A stretch of DNA of 64,000 nucleotides from Neorhizobium sp. SHOUNA12A (GCF_023006505.1 NZ_JALBGV010000005.1:82578-146577); one strand, 5' to 3'. Shown: positions 18,025-27,984, counted from the first letter of the stretch. Notes: generated from the letters alone by a model not told the origin. A program made the numbers and translations.

Positions 18025-20157
18025 ATGTTCAATACTCATTCCGTCGAAATCGAATGGGCCGGCCGCCCGCTGAGGCTGGAAACGGGCAAGATCGCCCGCC
18101 AGGCTGACGGCGCGGTTCTCGCAACCTACGGCGAGACCGTCGTTCTCGCGACCGTTGTTTCCGCCAAGGCTCCGAAGCCTGGCCAGGATTTCTTCCCGCT
18201 CACCGTCAACTACCAGGAAAAGACCTATGCCGCCGGCAAGATCCCGGGCGGCTATTTCAAGCGCGAAGGTCGTCCGTCGGAAAAGGAAACGCTGGTTTCC
18301 CGCCTGATCGACCGTCCGATCCGCCCGCTCTTCCCGGAAGGCTACAAGAACGACACCCAGGTCGTCGTTACCGTCGTCCAGCACGACCTTGAGAACGATC
18401 CGGACGTCTTGTCGATGGTTGCGGCATCTGCTGCGCTGACGCTCTCCGGCGTTCCCTTCATGGGCCCGGTCGGCGGCGCCCGCGTTGGTTACATCAACGG
18501 CGAATACGTCCTGAACCCGCATCTCGACGAGATGGACGAGTCGGTTCTCGATCTCGTCGTCGCCGGTACGGGCGATGCCGTCCTGATGGTCGAATCCGAA
18601 GCCAAGGAACTCAACGAAGACATCATGCTCGGCGCCGTCATGTTCGGCCACCGCGGTTTCCAGCCGGTCATCGACGCGATCATCAAGCTCGCTGAAGTCG
18701 CCGCCAAGGAACCCCGCGAGTTCGAACCGGAAGATCATTCCGCGCTCGAGGCCGAAATGCTCCAGCATTTCGAAGCCGAACTTCGCGAAGGCTACAAGAT
18801 CACCCAGAAGGCCGACCGTTACGCAGCCGTCGACGCCGTCAAGGCGAAGGTGAAGGCCCACTTCTTCCCAGAGGGCGCCGAGCCGAAGTACAATGCCGAA
18901 GTCATCGGCGCCGTGTTCAAGCACCTGCAGGCCAAGATCGTTCGCTGGAACATCCTCGACACCAAGAGCCGCATCGACGGCCGTGATCTCGAGACCGTCC
19001 GCCCGATCGTCTCTGAAGTTGGCATCCTGCCGCGCACCCACGGTTCTGCCCTCTTCACCCGCGGCGAGACCCAGGCGATCGTTGTCGCCACGCTCGGCAC
19101 CGGCGAAGACGAGCAGTACGTCGACAGCCTGACCGGCATGTACAAGGAGCGCTTCCTGCTCCATTACAACTTCCCTCCCTACTCGGTTGGTGAAACCGGC
19201 CGCATGGGCTCCCCGGGCCGCCGCGAAATCGGCCATGGCAAGCTTGCATGGCGCGCCATTCGCCCGATGCTGCCGACTGTCGAGCAGTTCCCCTACACGC
19301 TGCGCGTCGTTTCCGAAATCACCGAGTCCAACGGCTCGTCTTCGATGGCGACCGTCTGCGGCACCTCGCTCGCACTGATGGACGCCGGCGTACCGCTGGC
19401 CAAGCCGGTTGCCGGCATCGCCATGGGCCTCATCCTCGAAGGTGAGCGTTTCGCGGTTCTCTCCGACATCCTCGGCGACGAAGACCACCTCGGCGACATG
19501 GACTTCAAGGTAGCGGGTACCGCCGACGGCATCACCTCGCTGCAGATGGACATCAAGATCGCCGGTATCACCGAAGAGATCATGAAGGTCGCGCTCAATC
19601 AGGCACAGGGCGGTCGCAAGCACATCCTCGGCGAAATGGCCAATGCCATCACCGAGAGCCGCGGCCAGCTCGGCGAATTCGCACCGCGCATCGAAGTGAT
19701 GAACATCCCGGTCGACAAGATCCGTGAAGTCATCGGTTCGGGCGGCAAGGTCATCCGCGAAATCGTCGAAAAGACCGGCGCCAAGATCAACATCGAGGAC
19801 GACGGCACCGTCAAGATCGCTTCGTCTTCCGGCAAGGAAATCGAAGCCGCCCGCAAGTGGATCCACTCGATCGTTGCCGAGCCGGAAGTTGGCGCTATCT
19901 ATGAAGGCACGGTCGTCAAGACCGCTGACTTCGGTGCTTTCGTAAACTTCTTCGGCGCCCGCGACGGCCTCGTGCACATCTCGCAGCTCGCTTCCGAGCG
20001 CGTTGCCAAGACCCAGGACGTCGTCAAGGAAGGCGACAAGGTCTGGGTCAAGCTGATGGGCTTCGACGAGCGCGGCAAGGTTCGCCTGTCGATGAAGGTC
20101 GTCGACCAGGCCACCGGCCAGGAAGTCAAGAAGGCTGAAGGCGAAGCCGCCGAATAA
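18025..20157 (+). CDS. pnp: Polyribonucleotide nucleotidyltransferase (PNPase)
   Basis: PNPase degrades RNA 3'-5' phosphorolytically and is part of the degradosome. The 710 residues comprise two RNase PH cores (the second with [15 protein letters not shown] and [11 protein letters not shown]) joined by a helical domain. A KH domain ([14 protein letters not shown]) and an S1 domain ([18 protein letters not shown]) follow near the C-terminus. The length and all domains are typical. Codon use is strongly biased, as expected for a highly expressed gene. A strong terminator follows directly. Confidence 0.97.
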   Translation: MFNTHSVEIEWAGRPLRLETGKIARQADGAVLATYGETVVLATVVSAKAPKPGQDFFPLTVNYQEKTYAAGKIPGGYFKREGRPSEKETLVSRLIDRPIRPLFPEGYKNDTQVVVTVVQHDLENDPDVLSMVAASAALTLSGVPFMGPVGGARVGYINGEYVLNPHLDEMDESVLDLVVAGTGDAVLMVESEAKELNEDIMLGAVMFGHRGFQPVIDAIIKLAEVAAKEPREFEPEDHSALEAEMLQHFEAELREGYKITQKADRYAAVDAVKAKVKAHFFPEGAEPKYNAEVIGAVFKHLQAKIVRWNILDTKSRIDGRDLETVRPIVSEVGILPRTHGSALFTRGETQAIVVATLGTGEDEQYVDSLTGMYKERFLLHYNFPPYSVGETGRMGSPGRREIGHGKLAWRAIRPMLPTVEQFPYTLRVVSEITESNGSSSMATVCGTSLALMDAGVPLAKPVAGIAMGLILEGERFAVLSDILGDEDHLGDMDFKVAGTADGITSLQMDIKIAGITEEIMKVALNQAQGGRKHILGEMANAITESRGQLGEFAPRIEVMNIPVDKIREVIGSGGKVIREIVEKTGAKINIEDDGTVKIASSSGKEIEAARKWIHSIVAEPEVGAIYEGTVVKTADFGAFVNFFGARDGLVHISQLASERVAKTQDVVKEGDKVWVKLMGFDERGKVRLSMKVVDQATGQEVKKAEGEAAE

Positions 20158-20182
20158 GGCCTTCGTCTTCCCGAGACATCGA

Positions 20183-20212
20183 GGCGCGGAAGCTCTTCCG
20201 CGCCTTTTGTTT
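20183..20212 (+). terminator. pnp: Rho-independent terminator of pnp
   Basis: GGCGCGGAA (20183-20191), loop GCTC, TTCCGCGCC (20196-20204) form a perfect 9-bp stem followed by TTTTGTTT. It lies 26 bp after the pnp stop. Confidence 0.9.
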
Positions 20213-20246
20213 ATCTGCTTCACGAGACGAACCCACGAGACTAGCC

Positions 20247-21254
20247 ATGAGCCGAGACGCCCTGAAAACCCTGTTCCACCCCTTCGACACCGAGGCTGTT
20301 CCGATGCCCGGCGAAGGCGAGCGCGTGCTCTTCCTGGGCGCCGAGGCGGGTAATGCCCTGCCCGAAGGGTTCGCGGCGGAGATCACGGCGGTGCAGCCGT
20401 TCCGGCCGCTGTTCCGGGCCCTGCGCGACGGCGCCTTTCCCGAGGCCGAGGGCGACGGTTACGACTTTGGGCTGGTGCTCTGCGGCAAACATCGCGGCGA
20501 GAACGAGAACCGTGTCGTCGAGGCTCTGGAGCGTGTCAGAACAGGCGGCGTCATCATCGTGGCCGGCGGTAAGGATGATGGCATCCAGCCGCTTCGCAAC
20601 ACGCTCCTGAAGCTTGGCATCGAACTCGATTACACCCCGAAATATCACGGCGTCGCCATATGGTTCGCCAGGCCCGCCAATGCCGACGCAGCGATCAAGG
20701 CGCTGAAGAAGTCGACCGTGGTGATCGACGCCCGGTTCGAGGCTGCACCCGGCATGTTCTCCCACGAGCGCGTGGATGCAGGCTCGGAACTGCTCGCAGG
20801 CCGCCTGCCGACCGATTTCGACGGCAACGCCGCCGACTTCGGCGCCGGCTGGGGTTATCTCTCGGTGATGCTGGCCGAAAAGTCGAAGCGTGTGAACCGC
20901 ATCGATCTCTTCGAAGCCGATTACCAGGCACTGGAATTCGCCAAGCGCAACATCGCGCGCAACTGCCCGGATCTCAATGCCCGTTTCTATTGGCAGGACC
21001 TCGGCGCCGAGCCGCCGAAGGAAAAATACGACCTCGTCATCATGAACCCGCCGTTCCACGAGACGCAGGCGACGGATCCGGAACTCGGCAAGACGATGAT
21101 CCGCACTGCCGCTGCGGCACTCAAGAACGGCGGCCGCCTGATGCTGGTCGCCAATCGCGGCCTGACCTACGAGCCGGTCCTGGCCGAAGGTTTCCGCGAA
21201 AGCGGAGAGACTTGCCGCAACGCCCGCTTTAAGGTTCTATGGGCGAAGAAGTAG
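20247..21254 (+). CDS. Class I SAM methyltransferase, RsmC-like
   Basis: This 335-residue protein resembles RsmC, which methylates G1207 of 16S rRNA. It has a degenerate N-terminal methyltransferase-like half (residues 1-160). The active C-terminal half has the SAM-binding motif ADFGAGWGYLSVML and the catalytic MNPPFHE motif typical of N2-guanine rRNA methyltransferases. The exact rRNA target is inferred from family. It has its own position after the pnp terminator and is followed 16 bp later by a small gene on the same strand. Confidence 0.85.
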   Translation: MSRDALKTLFHPFDTEAVPMPGEGERVLFLGAEAGNALPEGFAAEITAVQPFRPLFRALRDGAFPEAEGDGYDFGLVLCGKHRGENENRVVEALERVRTGGVIIVAGGKDDGIQPLRNTLLKLGIELDYTPKYHGVAIWFARPANADAAIKALKKSTVVIDARFEAAPGMFSHERVDAGSELLAGRLPTDFDGNAADFGAGWGYLSVMLAEKSKRVNRIDLFEADYQALEFAKRNIARNCPDLNARFYWQDLGAEPPKEKYDLVIMNPPFHETQATDPELGKTMIRTAAAALKNGGRLMLVANRGLTYEPVLAEGFRESGETCRNARFKVLWAKK

Positions 21255-21270
21255 CCTCGCAAGGACCGAT

Positions 21271-21852
21271 ATGCTCGATCGAGATCCGATTGTCATCGCT
21301 GACGCAGGGCCGTTGAACCGCCTCGCAGCGGCGGGGCTCCTCGATTGCATGCGGCTCACCAATCGCAGGATTGTCATCGTCGATCGGATCGAGGAGGAAG
21401 TCTGCAGTGATCTCTCCAAACCTTATGCGCCGGAGATCGAGGCCTGGATGACGTCCATGAACGGGGCGATCGAGCATGCAGAGACGTTGGAGGGCATCGC
21501 GATCGCGGCATTGCGCGATCGTGCGACAACGCCGGAAGCGCAGGACAAACTCAAGCGGGCATTGAGGAACAGCGGCGAACGCGCCATTCGCGAATACATC
21601 GAAGCAATGGACCCGCAGGATACGGATGAGGCATTGGTCCTTTATGAGGACGGCGCCGTTCCGAATCTGATGGCAGCAGCAACGGTTCCGATGACGCTTT
21701 TGACGACCCGCGCCTTCGTCAGGGAAATCGAAGAGCGTGGCTACAATCTCGATGCCGTTCAGGCGCTTGAAGCCGTTCCATACAATCTGAAGCCGGCAAT
21801 ACGCACCGTTATCGATGCGAACAGCGGGCCTTCAGAAGGTTTCCCAAAATAG
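21271..21852 (+). CDS. Uncharacterised protein, possible PIN-like domain
   Basis: This 193-residue protein begins PIVIADAGPLNRLAAAGLLD, which resembles the first strand and aspartate of PIN-domain nucleases. Later come an IREYIEAMDPQDTDEALVLYED segment rich in acidic residues and a VPMTLLTTRAFVREIEERG segment like the last strand-helix of the fold. I cannot confirm the full acidic triad. No antitoxin-like small gene precedes it; it follows the RsmC-like gene by 16 bp with an AAGGA site. It could be an RNA-processing enzyme linked to the methyltransferase. Function unknown. Confidence 0.6.
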   Translation: MLDRDPIVIADAGPLNRLAAAGLLDCMRLTNRRIVIVDRIEEEVCSDLSKPYAPEIEAWMTSMNGAIEHAETLEGIAIAALRDRATTPEAQDKLKRALRNSGERAIREYIEAMDPQDTDEALVLYEDGAVPNLMAAATVPMTLLTTRAFVREIEERGYNLDAVQALEAVPYNLKPAIRTVIDANSGPSEGFPK

Positions 21853-21855
21853 CGC

Positions 21856-22662
21856 TTACTCCGAATCCGCGTTCCGCAGCCGGTCGAGGCTCGGCAGCGA
21901 CGTGATGTTGTAGCCGGCGTCCACATAGTGGATTTCCCCGGTGACGCCGCGGGAAAGGTCCGAGAGCAGGTAGAGGGCCGAGCCGCCGATATCCTCGATG
22001 GTGGCCGTGCGACGCAGGGGCGCGTTCTTCTGGTTCCAGGAATAGATCGCGCGCGCGTCGGAAATGCCCGCACCCGCAAGCGTGCGCACGGGGCCTGCGG
22101 AGATTGCGTTGACGCGGATGTCGCGTGGGCCGTAATCGGCGGCGAGATAGCGCACCGAGCTTTCCAGCGCCGCCTTTGCAACGCCCATGACGTTGTAGTT
22201 CGGGATGACCCGCATCGAACCGCCATAGGTGAGCGTCAGGATCGTTCCGCCGTCGATCATCAGGTCCGCCGCCCGTTTGGAAATCTCGGTGAAGGAGAAG
22301 CAGGAAATCACCATGGTGCGGCTGAAATTCTCGCGCGTCGTGTCGGCGTAGAGGCCTTTCAGCTCGTTCTTGTCGGAAAAGCCGATGGCATGCACCAAGA
22401 AGTCCAGCTTGCCCCAGCGTTCCTTGATCGCCGCGAAGGTCGCGTCCACCGAGGCGATATCCTCGACATCGCAAGGCACCACGAAATCGGAATTGAGTTC
22501 GGCTGCGAGCGGCTTGACCCGCTTGCCGAGCGCTTCGCCCTGAAAGGTGAAGGCGAGTTCGGCGCCTTGCGCTGCGACGGCTTTCGAAATCCCCCAGGCG
22601 ATGGAGTGATTATTAGCGACCCCCATGATCAGGCCGCGTTTCCCCTGCATGATTCCGGTCAT
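21856..22662 (-). CDS. fabI: Enoyl-[acyl-carrier-protein] reductase FabI
   Basis: FabI performs the last reduction of each fatty-acid elongation cycle. The 268 residues show the NAD-binding start KRGLIMGVANNHSIAWGI and the catalytic Tyr-x6-Lys as YNVMGVAK, followed by ALESSVRYLA. I start at the ATG at 22662, 4 bp after the fabB stop, because the longer frame would lie inside fabB and has no family similarity. It is the third gene of fabA-fabB-fabI. It ends 3 bp from a convergent gene. Confidence 0.95.
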   Translation of the reverse strand: MTGIMQGKRGLIMGVANNHSIAWGISKAVAAQGAELAFTFQGEALGKRVKPLAAELNSDFVVPCDVEDIASVDATFAAIKERWGKLDFLVHAIGFSDKNELKGLYADTTRENFSRTMVISCFSFTEISKRAADLMIDGGTILTLTYGGSMRVIPNYNVMGVAKAALESSVRYLAADYGPRDIRVNAISAGPVRTLAGAGISDARAIYSWNQKNAPLRRTATIEDIGGSALYLLSDLSRGVTGEIHYVDAGYNITSLPSLDRLRNADSE

Positions 22663-22666
22663 GGAT

Positions 22667-23890
22667 TTACCCGTTAAAGCGCTGGAAGACGAGCGTGGCG
22701 TTGGTGCCGCCGAACCCGAAGGAATTGGAAAGAACCGTATCGATCTTGGCGTCGTCGATCCGCTTGCGGACGATCGGCACACCTTCGAATTCCGGGTCCA
22801 GGTTCTCGATATGGGCGCTTTCGCCGATGAAGCGTTCCTGCATCATCAAAAGGCCGTAGATCGATTCCTGCACGCCGGCGCCGCCAAGCGAATGGCCGGT
22901 CAGCGACTTGGTCGACTGGATATGCGGGATCTTGTCACCGAAGACCTGGCGGATTGCGCCGATCTCCTTGCTGTCCCCGACCGGCGTCGAGGTGCCGTGG
23001 GTGTTGATGTAGTCGATATCGCCTTTCACGGTCGCCAGCGCCTGGCGCATGCATCGCATCGCGCCTTCGCCCGAGGGGGCGACCATGTCGTAGCCATCCG
23101 ACGTCGCGCCGTAGCCGACGATTTCCGCATAGATCTTGGCGCCGCGGGCCTTGGCATGCTCGAGTTCTTCGAGAACCAGCACGCCGGCGCCGCCGGCGAT
23201 GACGAAACCGTCGCGGTCGACGTCATAGGCGCGGGAGGCCTTGTCGGGATTGTTGTTGTACTTGGTGGACATGGCGCCCATGGCGTCGAACAGGTTCGAC
23301 ATCGTCCAGTCGAGGTCCTCGTGGCCACCGGCGAACATCACGTCCTGCTTGCCCCACTGGATCATCTCCGCAGCGTTGCCGATGCAGTGCGCGGATGTCG
23401 AGCAGGCGGACGAGATCGAATAATTGACGCCGTGGATCTTGAACCAGGTGGCGAGTGTCGCGGATGCCGTGGAGGACATCGCCTTCGGCACGGCAAACGG
23501 ACCGATCCGCTTCGGGCTGTTGTTCTTGAGCGTGATCTCGGCGGCTTCGATCAGCGTGCGGGTGGACGGGCCGCCGGAGCCCATGATGATGCCGGTGCGC
23601 TCGTTCTCGCCGATATCCTTGTCTTCTAGACCGGAATCGGCGATCGCCTGTTTCATGGCGACATGGTTCCAGGCGCCGCCCTGGGAAAGGAAGCGCATCG
23701 CGCGGCGGTCGACGAGATCGGTCGGGTCGAGCGTCGGCTTGCCCCAGACCTGGCACTTGAAGCCGTGCTCGGCGAAATCGGGAGAGAAGGAAATGCCGGA
23801 CTTTGCCTGACGCAAGGATTCGGTGACTTCGGCGGCATCGCTCCCGATCGAGGATACGATACCGAGACCCGTTACAACTACCCGTCTCAT
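22667..23890 (-). CDS. fabB: 3-oxoacyl-[acyl-carrier-protein] synthase I FabB
   Basis: FabB condenses malonyl-ACP with acyl-ACP and is needed for unsaturated fatty-acid elongation. The 407-residue thiolase-fold protein has the nucleophile cysteine in [14 protein letters not shown] and the two catalytic histidines in [11 protein letters not shown] and [12 protein letters not shown]. Its place directly after fabA marks it as FabB rather than FabF. The gap to fabA is 47 bp. Confidence 0.96.
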   Translation of the reverse strand: MRRVVVTGLGIVSSIGSDAAEVTESLRQAKSGISFSPDFAEHGFKCQVWGKPTLDPTDLVDRRAMRFLSQGGAWNHVAMKQAIADSGLEDKDIGENERTGIIMGSGGPSTRTLIEAAEITLKNNSPKRIGPFAVPKAMSSTASATLATWFKIHGVNYSISSACSTSAHCIGNAAEMIQWGKQDVMFAGGHEDLDWTMSNLFDAMGAMSTKYNNNPDKASRAYDVDRDGFVIAGGAGVLVLEELEHAKARGAKIYAEIVGYGATSDGYDMVAPSGEGAMRCMRQALATVKGDIDYINTHGTSTPVGDSKEIGAIRQVFGDKIPHIQSTKSLTGHSLGGAGVQESIYGLLMMQERFIGESAHIENLDPEFEGVPIVRKRIDDAKIDTVLSNSFGFGGTNATLVFQRFNG

Positions 23891-23937
23891 CTCATCAAAA
23901 CCTTTTCTGCTTGTTCTGCTTTGGCCGCCACGCAGGA

Positions 23938-24453
23938 TCAGGCGGCCTTTTCCTTCGACAGGCCTACACGAAGGTCCGTCGCCTGGTAAATGGTTTCGCC
24001 ATCCGCCTTCAGCCAGCCATCGGCGGTGCCGAGCACCAGGCGGCCGCGCATGACGCGCTTGAAGTCGATGCCATACTCAAGCAGCTTGGTATCCGGGCGT
24101 ATCATGCCCTTGAACTTCACTTCGCCGGTCGACAGAGCCATGCCGCGTCCGGGTTCGCCGAGCCAGCCGAGGAAAAAGCCGGTCAACTGCCACATGCCGT
24201 CGAGACCGAGGCAGCCCGGCATGATGGGATTGCCTTCGAAATGGCAGGGAAAATACCAGTCGTCCGGTCGTACGTCGTACTCGGCGCGGAGATAACCCTT
24301 GTCGAAAGCTCCGCCTGTTTCCGAGATATCGGTGATGCGGTGGACCATCAACATCGGCGGCAGCGGAAGCTGCGCATTGCCTGGTCCGAACAGCTCACCA
24401 TGGGCGCAAGAGAGAAGTTCTTCGTAAGAGAAGCTGGACTGCCTGGGTGCCAT
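23938..24453 (-). CDS. fabA: 3-hydroxydecanoyl-ACP dehydratase/isomerase FabA
   Basis: FabA dehydrates 3-hydroxydecanoyl-ACP and isomerises the trans-2 to cis-3 double bond, starting the anaerobic unsaturated fatty-acid branch. The 171 residues form a hot-dog fold with the catalytic histidine in [11 protein letters not shown] and the aspartate in [11 protein letters not shown]. It leads the fabA-fabB-fabI operon and is divergent from irr. Confidence 0.96.
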   Translation of the reverse strand: MAPRQSSFSYEELLSCAHGELFGPGNAQLPLPPMLMVHRITDISETGGAFDKGYLRAEYDVRPDDWYFPCHFEGNPIMPGCLGLDGMWQLTGFFLGWLGEPGRGMALSTGEVKFKGMIRPDTKLLEYGIDFKRVMRGRLVLGTADGWLKADGETIYQATDLRVGLSKEKAA

Positions 24454-24769
24454 AAATTTCCGTTCCCCCCGTTGAACCTTAGACCTTTTGTTTCAGCAGC
24501 GTATTGCAAGATCGGTCGGAATTGAAGCGTAACGATGAACTTGCGCTCCGCCTGGGGATGGCAGCCGAGCCGCTGGAACATGCGTTTGTTCTGGTCCGCA
24601 TATAGGAAGCTACAGGCGCAAACCAGAGGCTTGTAACGAAATTGCGCGTTTTTGGCGCTCTCGCCGCAGGTATCCTCCGGAAACTATTGAAACTACCGTC
24701 CGTAAAAGTTATATCGGAAAGTCAAGATACCTGATATTGGCGTGAAACGGCAGGAGTTGACGGGTAATT
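24454..24769. promoter_or_regulatory. fabA-irr divergent intergenic region
   Basis: A 316-bp region between the fabA and irr starts. A good irr promoter is visible at 24687-24715. For fabA I see no confident -35/-10 pair. I looked for an iron-control element (TTTAGAA-type palindrome) and found none. No small gene is apparent. Confidence 0.5.
24687..24715 (+). promoter_or_regulatory. irr: Predicted sigma-70-type promoter of irr
   Basis: TTGAAA (24687-24692), a 17-bp spacer and TATATC (24710-24715), giving a leader of about 45-50 nt before the irr ATG at 24770. Spacing is ideal and both boxes are near consensus. Confidence 0.6.
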
Positions 24770-25186
24770 ATGGCAGAAGCCATTACGGACATCGAGACGA
24801 GACTGCGCCATTGCGGCCTGCGTCCGACGCGGCAGCGTATTGCGCTTGCCGACCTGTTGTTCGCCAAGGGTGACCGCCATCTGACCGTCGAGGAACTGCA
24901 CGAGGAAGCCACCTTTGCCGGTGTCCCGGTTTCGCTCGCGACCGTCTACAATACCTTGCATCAGTTCACCGAAGCCGGTCTCATCCGCGTGCTCGCGGTT
25001 GAAAGCGCCAGGACCTATTTCGACACCAATATTTCCGATCACCATCACTTCTTCGTCGAGGGCCGCAATCAGGTGCTCGACATTCCGGTCAGCAATCTGC
25101 AGATCGACAACCTTCCGGAAGCTCCCGAAGGCATGGAAATCGCTCATGTGGATGTGATCATCCGTCTGCGCGAAAAGAAAAGCTGA
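24770..25186 (+). CDS. irr: Iron response regulator Irr (Fur family)
   Basis: Irr is the rhizobial Fur-family repressor/activator that senses iron through haem status. The 138 residues show the winged helix (LRPTRQRIALADLLF, SLATVYNTLHQFTEAGLIR) and the dimerisation domain with the SDHHHFF histidine cluster used for haem binding. The N-terminal haem regulatory motif (GCPWHD) of Bradyrhizobium Irr is absent, as in other Rhizobiaceae, so turnover control is expected to differ. The gene is divergent from the fab operon. Confidence 0.93.
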   Translation: MAEAITDIETRLRHCGLRPTRQRIALADLLFAKGDRHLTVEELHEEATFAGVPVSLATVYNTLHQFTEAGLIRVLAVESARTYFDTNISDHHHFFVEGRNQVLDIPVSNLQIDNLPEAPEGMEIAHVDVIIRLREKKS

Positions 25187-25192
25187 CGCCTC

Positions 25193-25846
25193 TCACGGCC
25201 TTTTCTTTCCTTTGATTGCTTCGTCCTGGTCCCGTCCGGGACGCGGCCTGTAGCGTGGCAATGTCCAGCCATAGTGGATCGCGCCACCGCGCAGGCCGAA
25301 GGCGAGCGCCGCGCCCAGCCCCGAACTTGCATAGACCGGCAGGCCGAGTGCATTCGCCGCGGTAAACCCGCAGGCGCCCGCGAGGGCGGCGGTGATGTAT
25401 ATTTCCGGCCGAAGCAGAACCGAGGGTTCGTTGGCGAGAAGGTCGCGCAGGATGCCGCCGAAGGCGGCTGTCAACGCTCCGGTGACGATCGCGATCGTCG
25501 GCGATCCGGTGGCGGCGAGACCTTTTGCTGCACCGAGCACGCTATAGGCGGCAAGCCCGATCGCGTCGAGCCAGATCAGCAGGCGAAAGCGCCATTCCAC
25601 CCGATGCGCGGTGCAGAACACGAAGGCGCCCGAGACGACGCAGATGAGAATATAGGTCGGGTCCAGCACCCAGAAGACCGGCGTGCGACCGAGGAGGATG
25701 TCCCTGAGCGTTCCCCCGCCGAGCCCGGTGACCGCCGCGAAAAACAGGAAGCCGACGAGGTCGAGCTGCTTTCGCGAAGCGGCAAGCGCGCCTGTCGCAG
25801 CAAAAAGCGCGATGCCGGCATAGTCGAGTATCGTCAGCAGAGACAT
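25193..25846 (-). CDS. TRIC-type cation channel family membrane protein (UPF0126/YicG-like)
   Basis: This 217-residue integral membrane protein has about seven transmembrane segments arranged as two similar three-helix repeats. Each repeat carries a glycine-rich GGGTLRD / GGILRD motif (VTGLGGGTLRDILLGR near residue 40 and AFGGILRDLL near 130). This is the signature of the bacterial homologues of trimeric intracellular cation channels. It ends 6 bp from irr in convergent orientation. The transported ion is not established from the sequence. Confidence 0.85.
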   Translation of the reverse strand: MSLLTILDYAGIALFAATGALAASRKQLDLVGFLFFAAVTGLGGGTLRDILLGRTPVFWVLDPTYILICVVSGAFVFCTAHRVEWRFRLLIWLDAIGLAAYSVLGAAKGLAATGSPTIAIVTGALTAAFGGILRDLLANEPSVLLRPEIYITAALAGACGFTAANALGLPVYASSGLGAALAFGLRGGAIHYGWTLPRYRPRPGRDQDEAIKGKKRP

Positions 25847-25962
25847 GTCAGACCTTGTGATCCAGCGTCGCGCAAGTGCGGGCCGTTAGCATAGCCGCCG
25901 ATCGTTGCGTGCGTCATCCTTCGACGCACGCCGTGAACAGATGAATTTGCAGAGGTCCGCCA

Positions 25963-26439
25963 GTGAAAAAGCTCTTGATCATTGTCGTGCAGGCGCTCGT
26001 CCTGGTGTTTGCGCCCGCACTTGCTTTTGCTCAGCAGCCGCAGCGTTTCAGCGATCCGGAAATCTACGAGAAGGACTACTTCCGCAAGGAGTGCAAGACC
26101 GTCGATTTCGGCCCGGCCTTCATCAAGCGCTTCGACATCAACAACGACGGCATGCTCGATCTCGTTTCCAACCAATCCGAAGTAACCTGCGACGGGGTGA
26201 GGGGACCGCGCTGCGCCAGTGAAGGCTGCCGCTACAATTTTTATGTGCAGATCAAGGAAGGCGGCTACGTCATGGTCGCCACTGCCCAGCTTTATCACTA
26301 CGATTTCGTTCAGTACTTCGGCAACATGGTCTTCGAATTGACGATGCACCCCCGCTTCTGCGGTCGCACCGACGCCGCGCCCTGCGAAATGCGCGTCAGG
26401 GTGCGCGGCCTTGATTTCAATATCCTGTCGAAAAAATAG
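25963..26439 (+). CDS. Small secreted protein of unknown function
   Basis: The 158-residue product starts with a clear signal peptide (MKKLLIIVVQALVLVFAPALAFAQ, cleavage after AFA). The mature part has six cysteines and a calcium-loop-like motif FDINNDGMLDL (D-x-N-x-D-G-x-x-D) of the kind seen in EF-hand and FG-GAP repeats. It should be periplasmic and possibly disulphide-bonded. I recognise no characterised family. It stands alone between two minus-strand genes. Confidence 0.8.
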   Translation: MKKLLIIVVQALVLVFAPALAFAQQPQRFSDPEIYEKDYFRKECKTVDFGPAFIKRFDINNDGMLDLVSNQSEVTCDGVRGPRCASEGCRYNFYVQIKEGGYVMVATAQLYHYDFVQYFGNMVFELTMHPRFCGRTDAAPCEMRVRVRGLDFNILSKK

Positions 26440-26457
26440 AACGGCCCGGCAGAGGGC

Positions 26458-27249
26458 TTATTTCGGAAAGATCTCGCCGATCCGCCCGGTGAGATAATAG
26501 GCTGTCAGGCTCATCCACTCGCGGGCTGCAGTCGTCGTCAGTTGCGCATTCAGCGCCGGCTGGGTGAAATCCAGCGATAGGCGGACGATGCCGCTGGTGC
26601 GGTAGTCGACCGGCCACGGCGTCACCTCCGTTCCGGCGGCCCGGAACAGGCCTATCGATCTCGGCATATGGAAGGCGGAGGTGATCAGCAGGCAGCGTTC
26701 GAGCCCCTGAGCCTTCAGAAGCCCGGCCGAATTCACTGTGTTCTCATAGGTCGTGCGAGACGTATTCTCCTTCACCAGTCGATCGGCCGGGATGGCGAAG
26801 GCGGAGAAGAACCGTTCCGCAGCCTGCGCCTCTCCTTCGTAGGCGCCGCTGATCGAACCGTCGCCGCCGGAAATCAGGATGTGTGCTTGCGGATGATTAC
26901 GGGCGAGCCGCAACGCCTCCACGAACCGGTCGGCGGCCTGATTGAGCTCGATGCCGCCGCGCACGGTCGTCACCTCGTTCTCGAGCACGCCGCCGAGCAC
27001 GATCATGCAGGAAACCGACTGGGGTTCCTGCATCGGCTTTGGAATGCGGCCTTCCAGCGCCTGCAGCGCCACTGCGCCCGTCGTGGTAAAAAGCGTCAGG
27101 AACAGCACCAGTGCGGTCAGCAGCGCAGCAAGGCCGCCAAGCCGGCGCCAGCCGACGGCGATGAGAACTGTGGCAAGGGCGGAGAGGAGAAAAGCAAGCG
27201 AGAGGGGCTGGGCGAAGACCCAGAAGAGTTTTGAAAGCAGGAACATCAA
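26458..27249 (-). CDS. YdcF/SanA-like DUF218 membrane protein
   Basis: This 263-residue protein has two N-terminal membrane segments (about residues 5-30 and 35-60) followed by a DUF218 domain: CMIVLGGVLENE, ADRFVEALRLAR, ILISGGDG, NTSRTTYENTV and LLITSAFHMPRSIGLFR. ElyC and SanA relatives act in envelope or peptidoglycan-lipid carrier homeostasis, but biochemical roles are poorly known. The second Met (27246) is an equally good start. The gene ends 18 bp from the secreted-protein gene in convergent orientation. Confidence 0.85.
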   Translation of the reverse strand: MMFLLSKLFWVFAQPLSLAFLLSALATVLIAVGWRRLGGLAALLTALVLFLTLFTTTGAVALQALEGRIPKPMQEPQSVSCMIVLGGVLENEVTTVRGGIELNQAADRFVEALRLARNHPQAHILISGGDGSISGAYEGEAQAAERFFSAFAIPADRLVKENTSRTTYENTVNSAGLLKAQGLERCLLITSAFHMPRSIGLFRAAGTEVTPWPVDYRTSGIVRLSLDFTQPALNAQLTTTAAREWMSLTAYYLTGRIGEIFPK

Positions 27250-27264
27250 AAACTTTCGGAAAGA

Positions 27265-27984
27265 TCAGGCACGGCGGCGGGCTGAGGCGATCGGCTGCTG
27301 GAAATGCAGGTGCAGCGGGCGCGGCAGAAGCGTCGTCGCCAATGCGACCGCGAGGGCCAGAACCGAAACGATCCAGAGCGCATGGCTGCCTGCATATTTC
27401 GTCAAAAAAGCGCCCGTCACCGCGCCGCATGCCATTCCGGTCCAAGGAACCGTCTGGATCAGCCAACCGGTCGGGTTGCGGTCGCCGATCAGCCAGCGGC
27501 CGATGCCGCGGCCAAAGCGGGAAAGCGCCCCCGTCACGTAGGTGAGGCCGATCGGCAGCCCTTCGATATGTTCGACCGTTGCGTTGATCATGCCCATCGA
27601 CAACACGACCAGATAGAATTGCAGCCGAGGATATCCCCCCGCGTCGGGGACGGTCGAGGCGGCGGCAAGCAGGATGGAGACGCTTGCAAGCACCACGAAT
27701 GTGCGGCGCGCCGACACCGTATAGGCAAGCACGATGCCGAGCGCGTTGCCGAGGATGAAGACCCAGAGCGCGATGAACAGGATGATCGCATGGCTATAGT
27801 CGCCGTCGGCGAAGGCGATGGCCGCGCGGGTCGTGTTGCCGGTCATGAAGGACACGAAGTCGCCCGAGAGCAACAGGCCCACCGCATCCGTCATGCCCGC
27901 CACGAAGGAAATGGCGGCAACCAGCGCAAGGCCTGTCACGGTCCGCCGCCTGCGGATGATGCGTCTTCGTCTTTCCCTGCTCAT
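27265..27984 (-). CDS. YoaK-family (DUF1275) membrane protein
   Basis: The 239-residue protein has about six transmembrane segments and the DUF1275 signature FVAGMTDAVGLLLSGDFVSFMTGNTTR near residues 20-50. The family is found widely and its function is unknown. I take the ATG at 27984 because the segment further upstream is non-hydrophobic, unlike the family, and overlaps the neighbouring flavoprotein gene. A basic MSRERRRRIIRRRR start precedes the first membrane helix. Confidence 0.85.
   Translation of the reverse strand: MSRERRRRIIRRRRTVTGLALVAAISFVAGMTDAVGLLLSGDFVSFMTGNTTRAAIAFADGDYSHAIILFIALWVFILGNALGIVLAYTVSARRTFVVLASVSILLAAASTVPDAGGYPRLQFYLVVLSMGMINATVEHIEGLPIGLTYVTGALSRFGRGIGRWLIGDRNPTGWLIQTVPWTGMACGAVTGAFLTKYAGSHALWIVSVLALAVALATTLLPRPLHLHFQQPIASARRRA

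Noticed and set aside
17974..20223. A 749-residue open frame antisense to pnp
   Set aside because: It lies fully opposite a highly conserved, codon-biased pnp gene and its translation is low-complexity without family features. Long antisense frames are common in GC-rich DNA.
24454..24769. Iron-control element between fabA and irr
   Set aside because: No TTTAGAA-type palindrome is present in this stretch.
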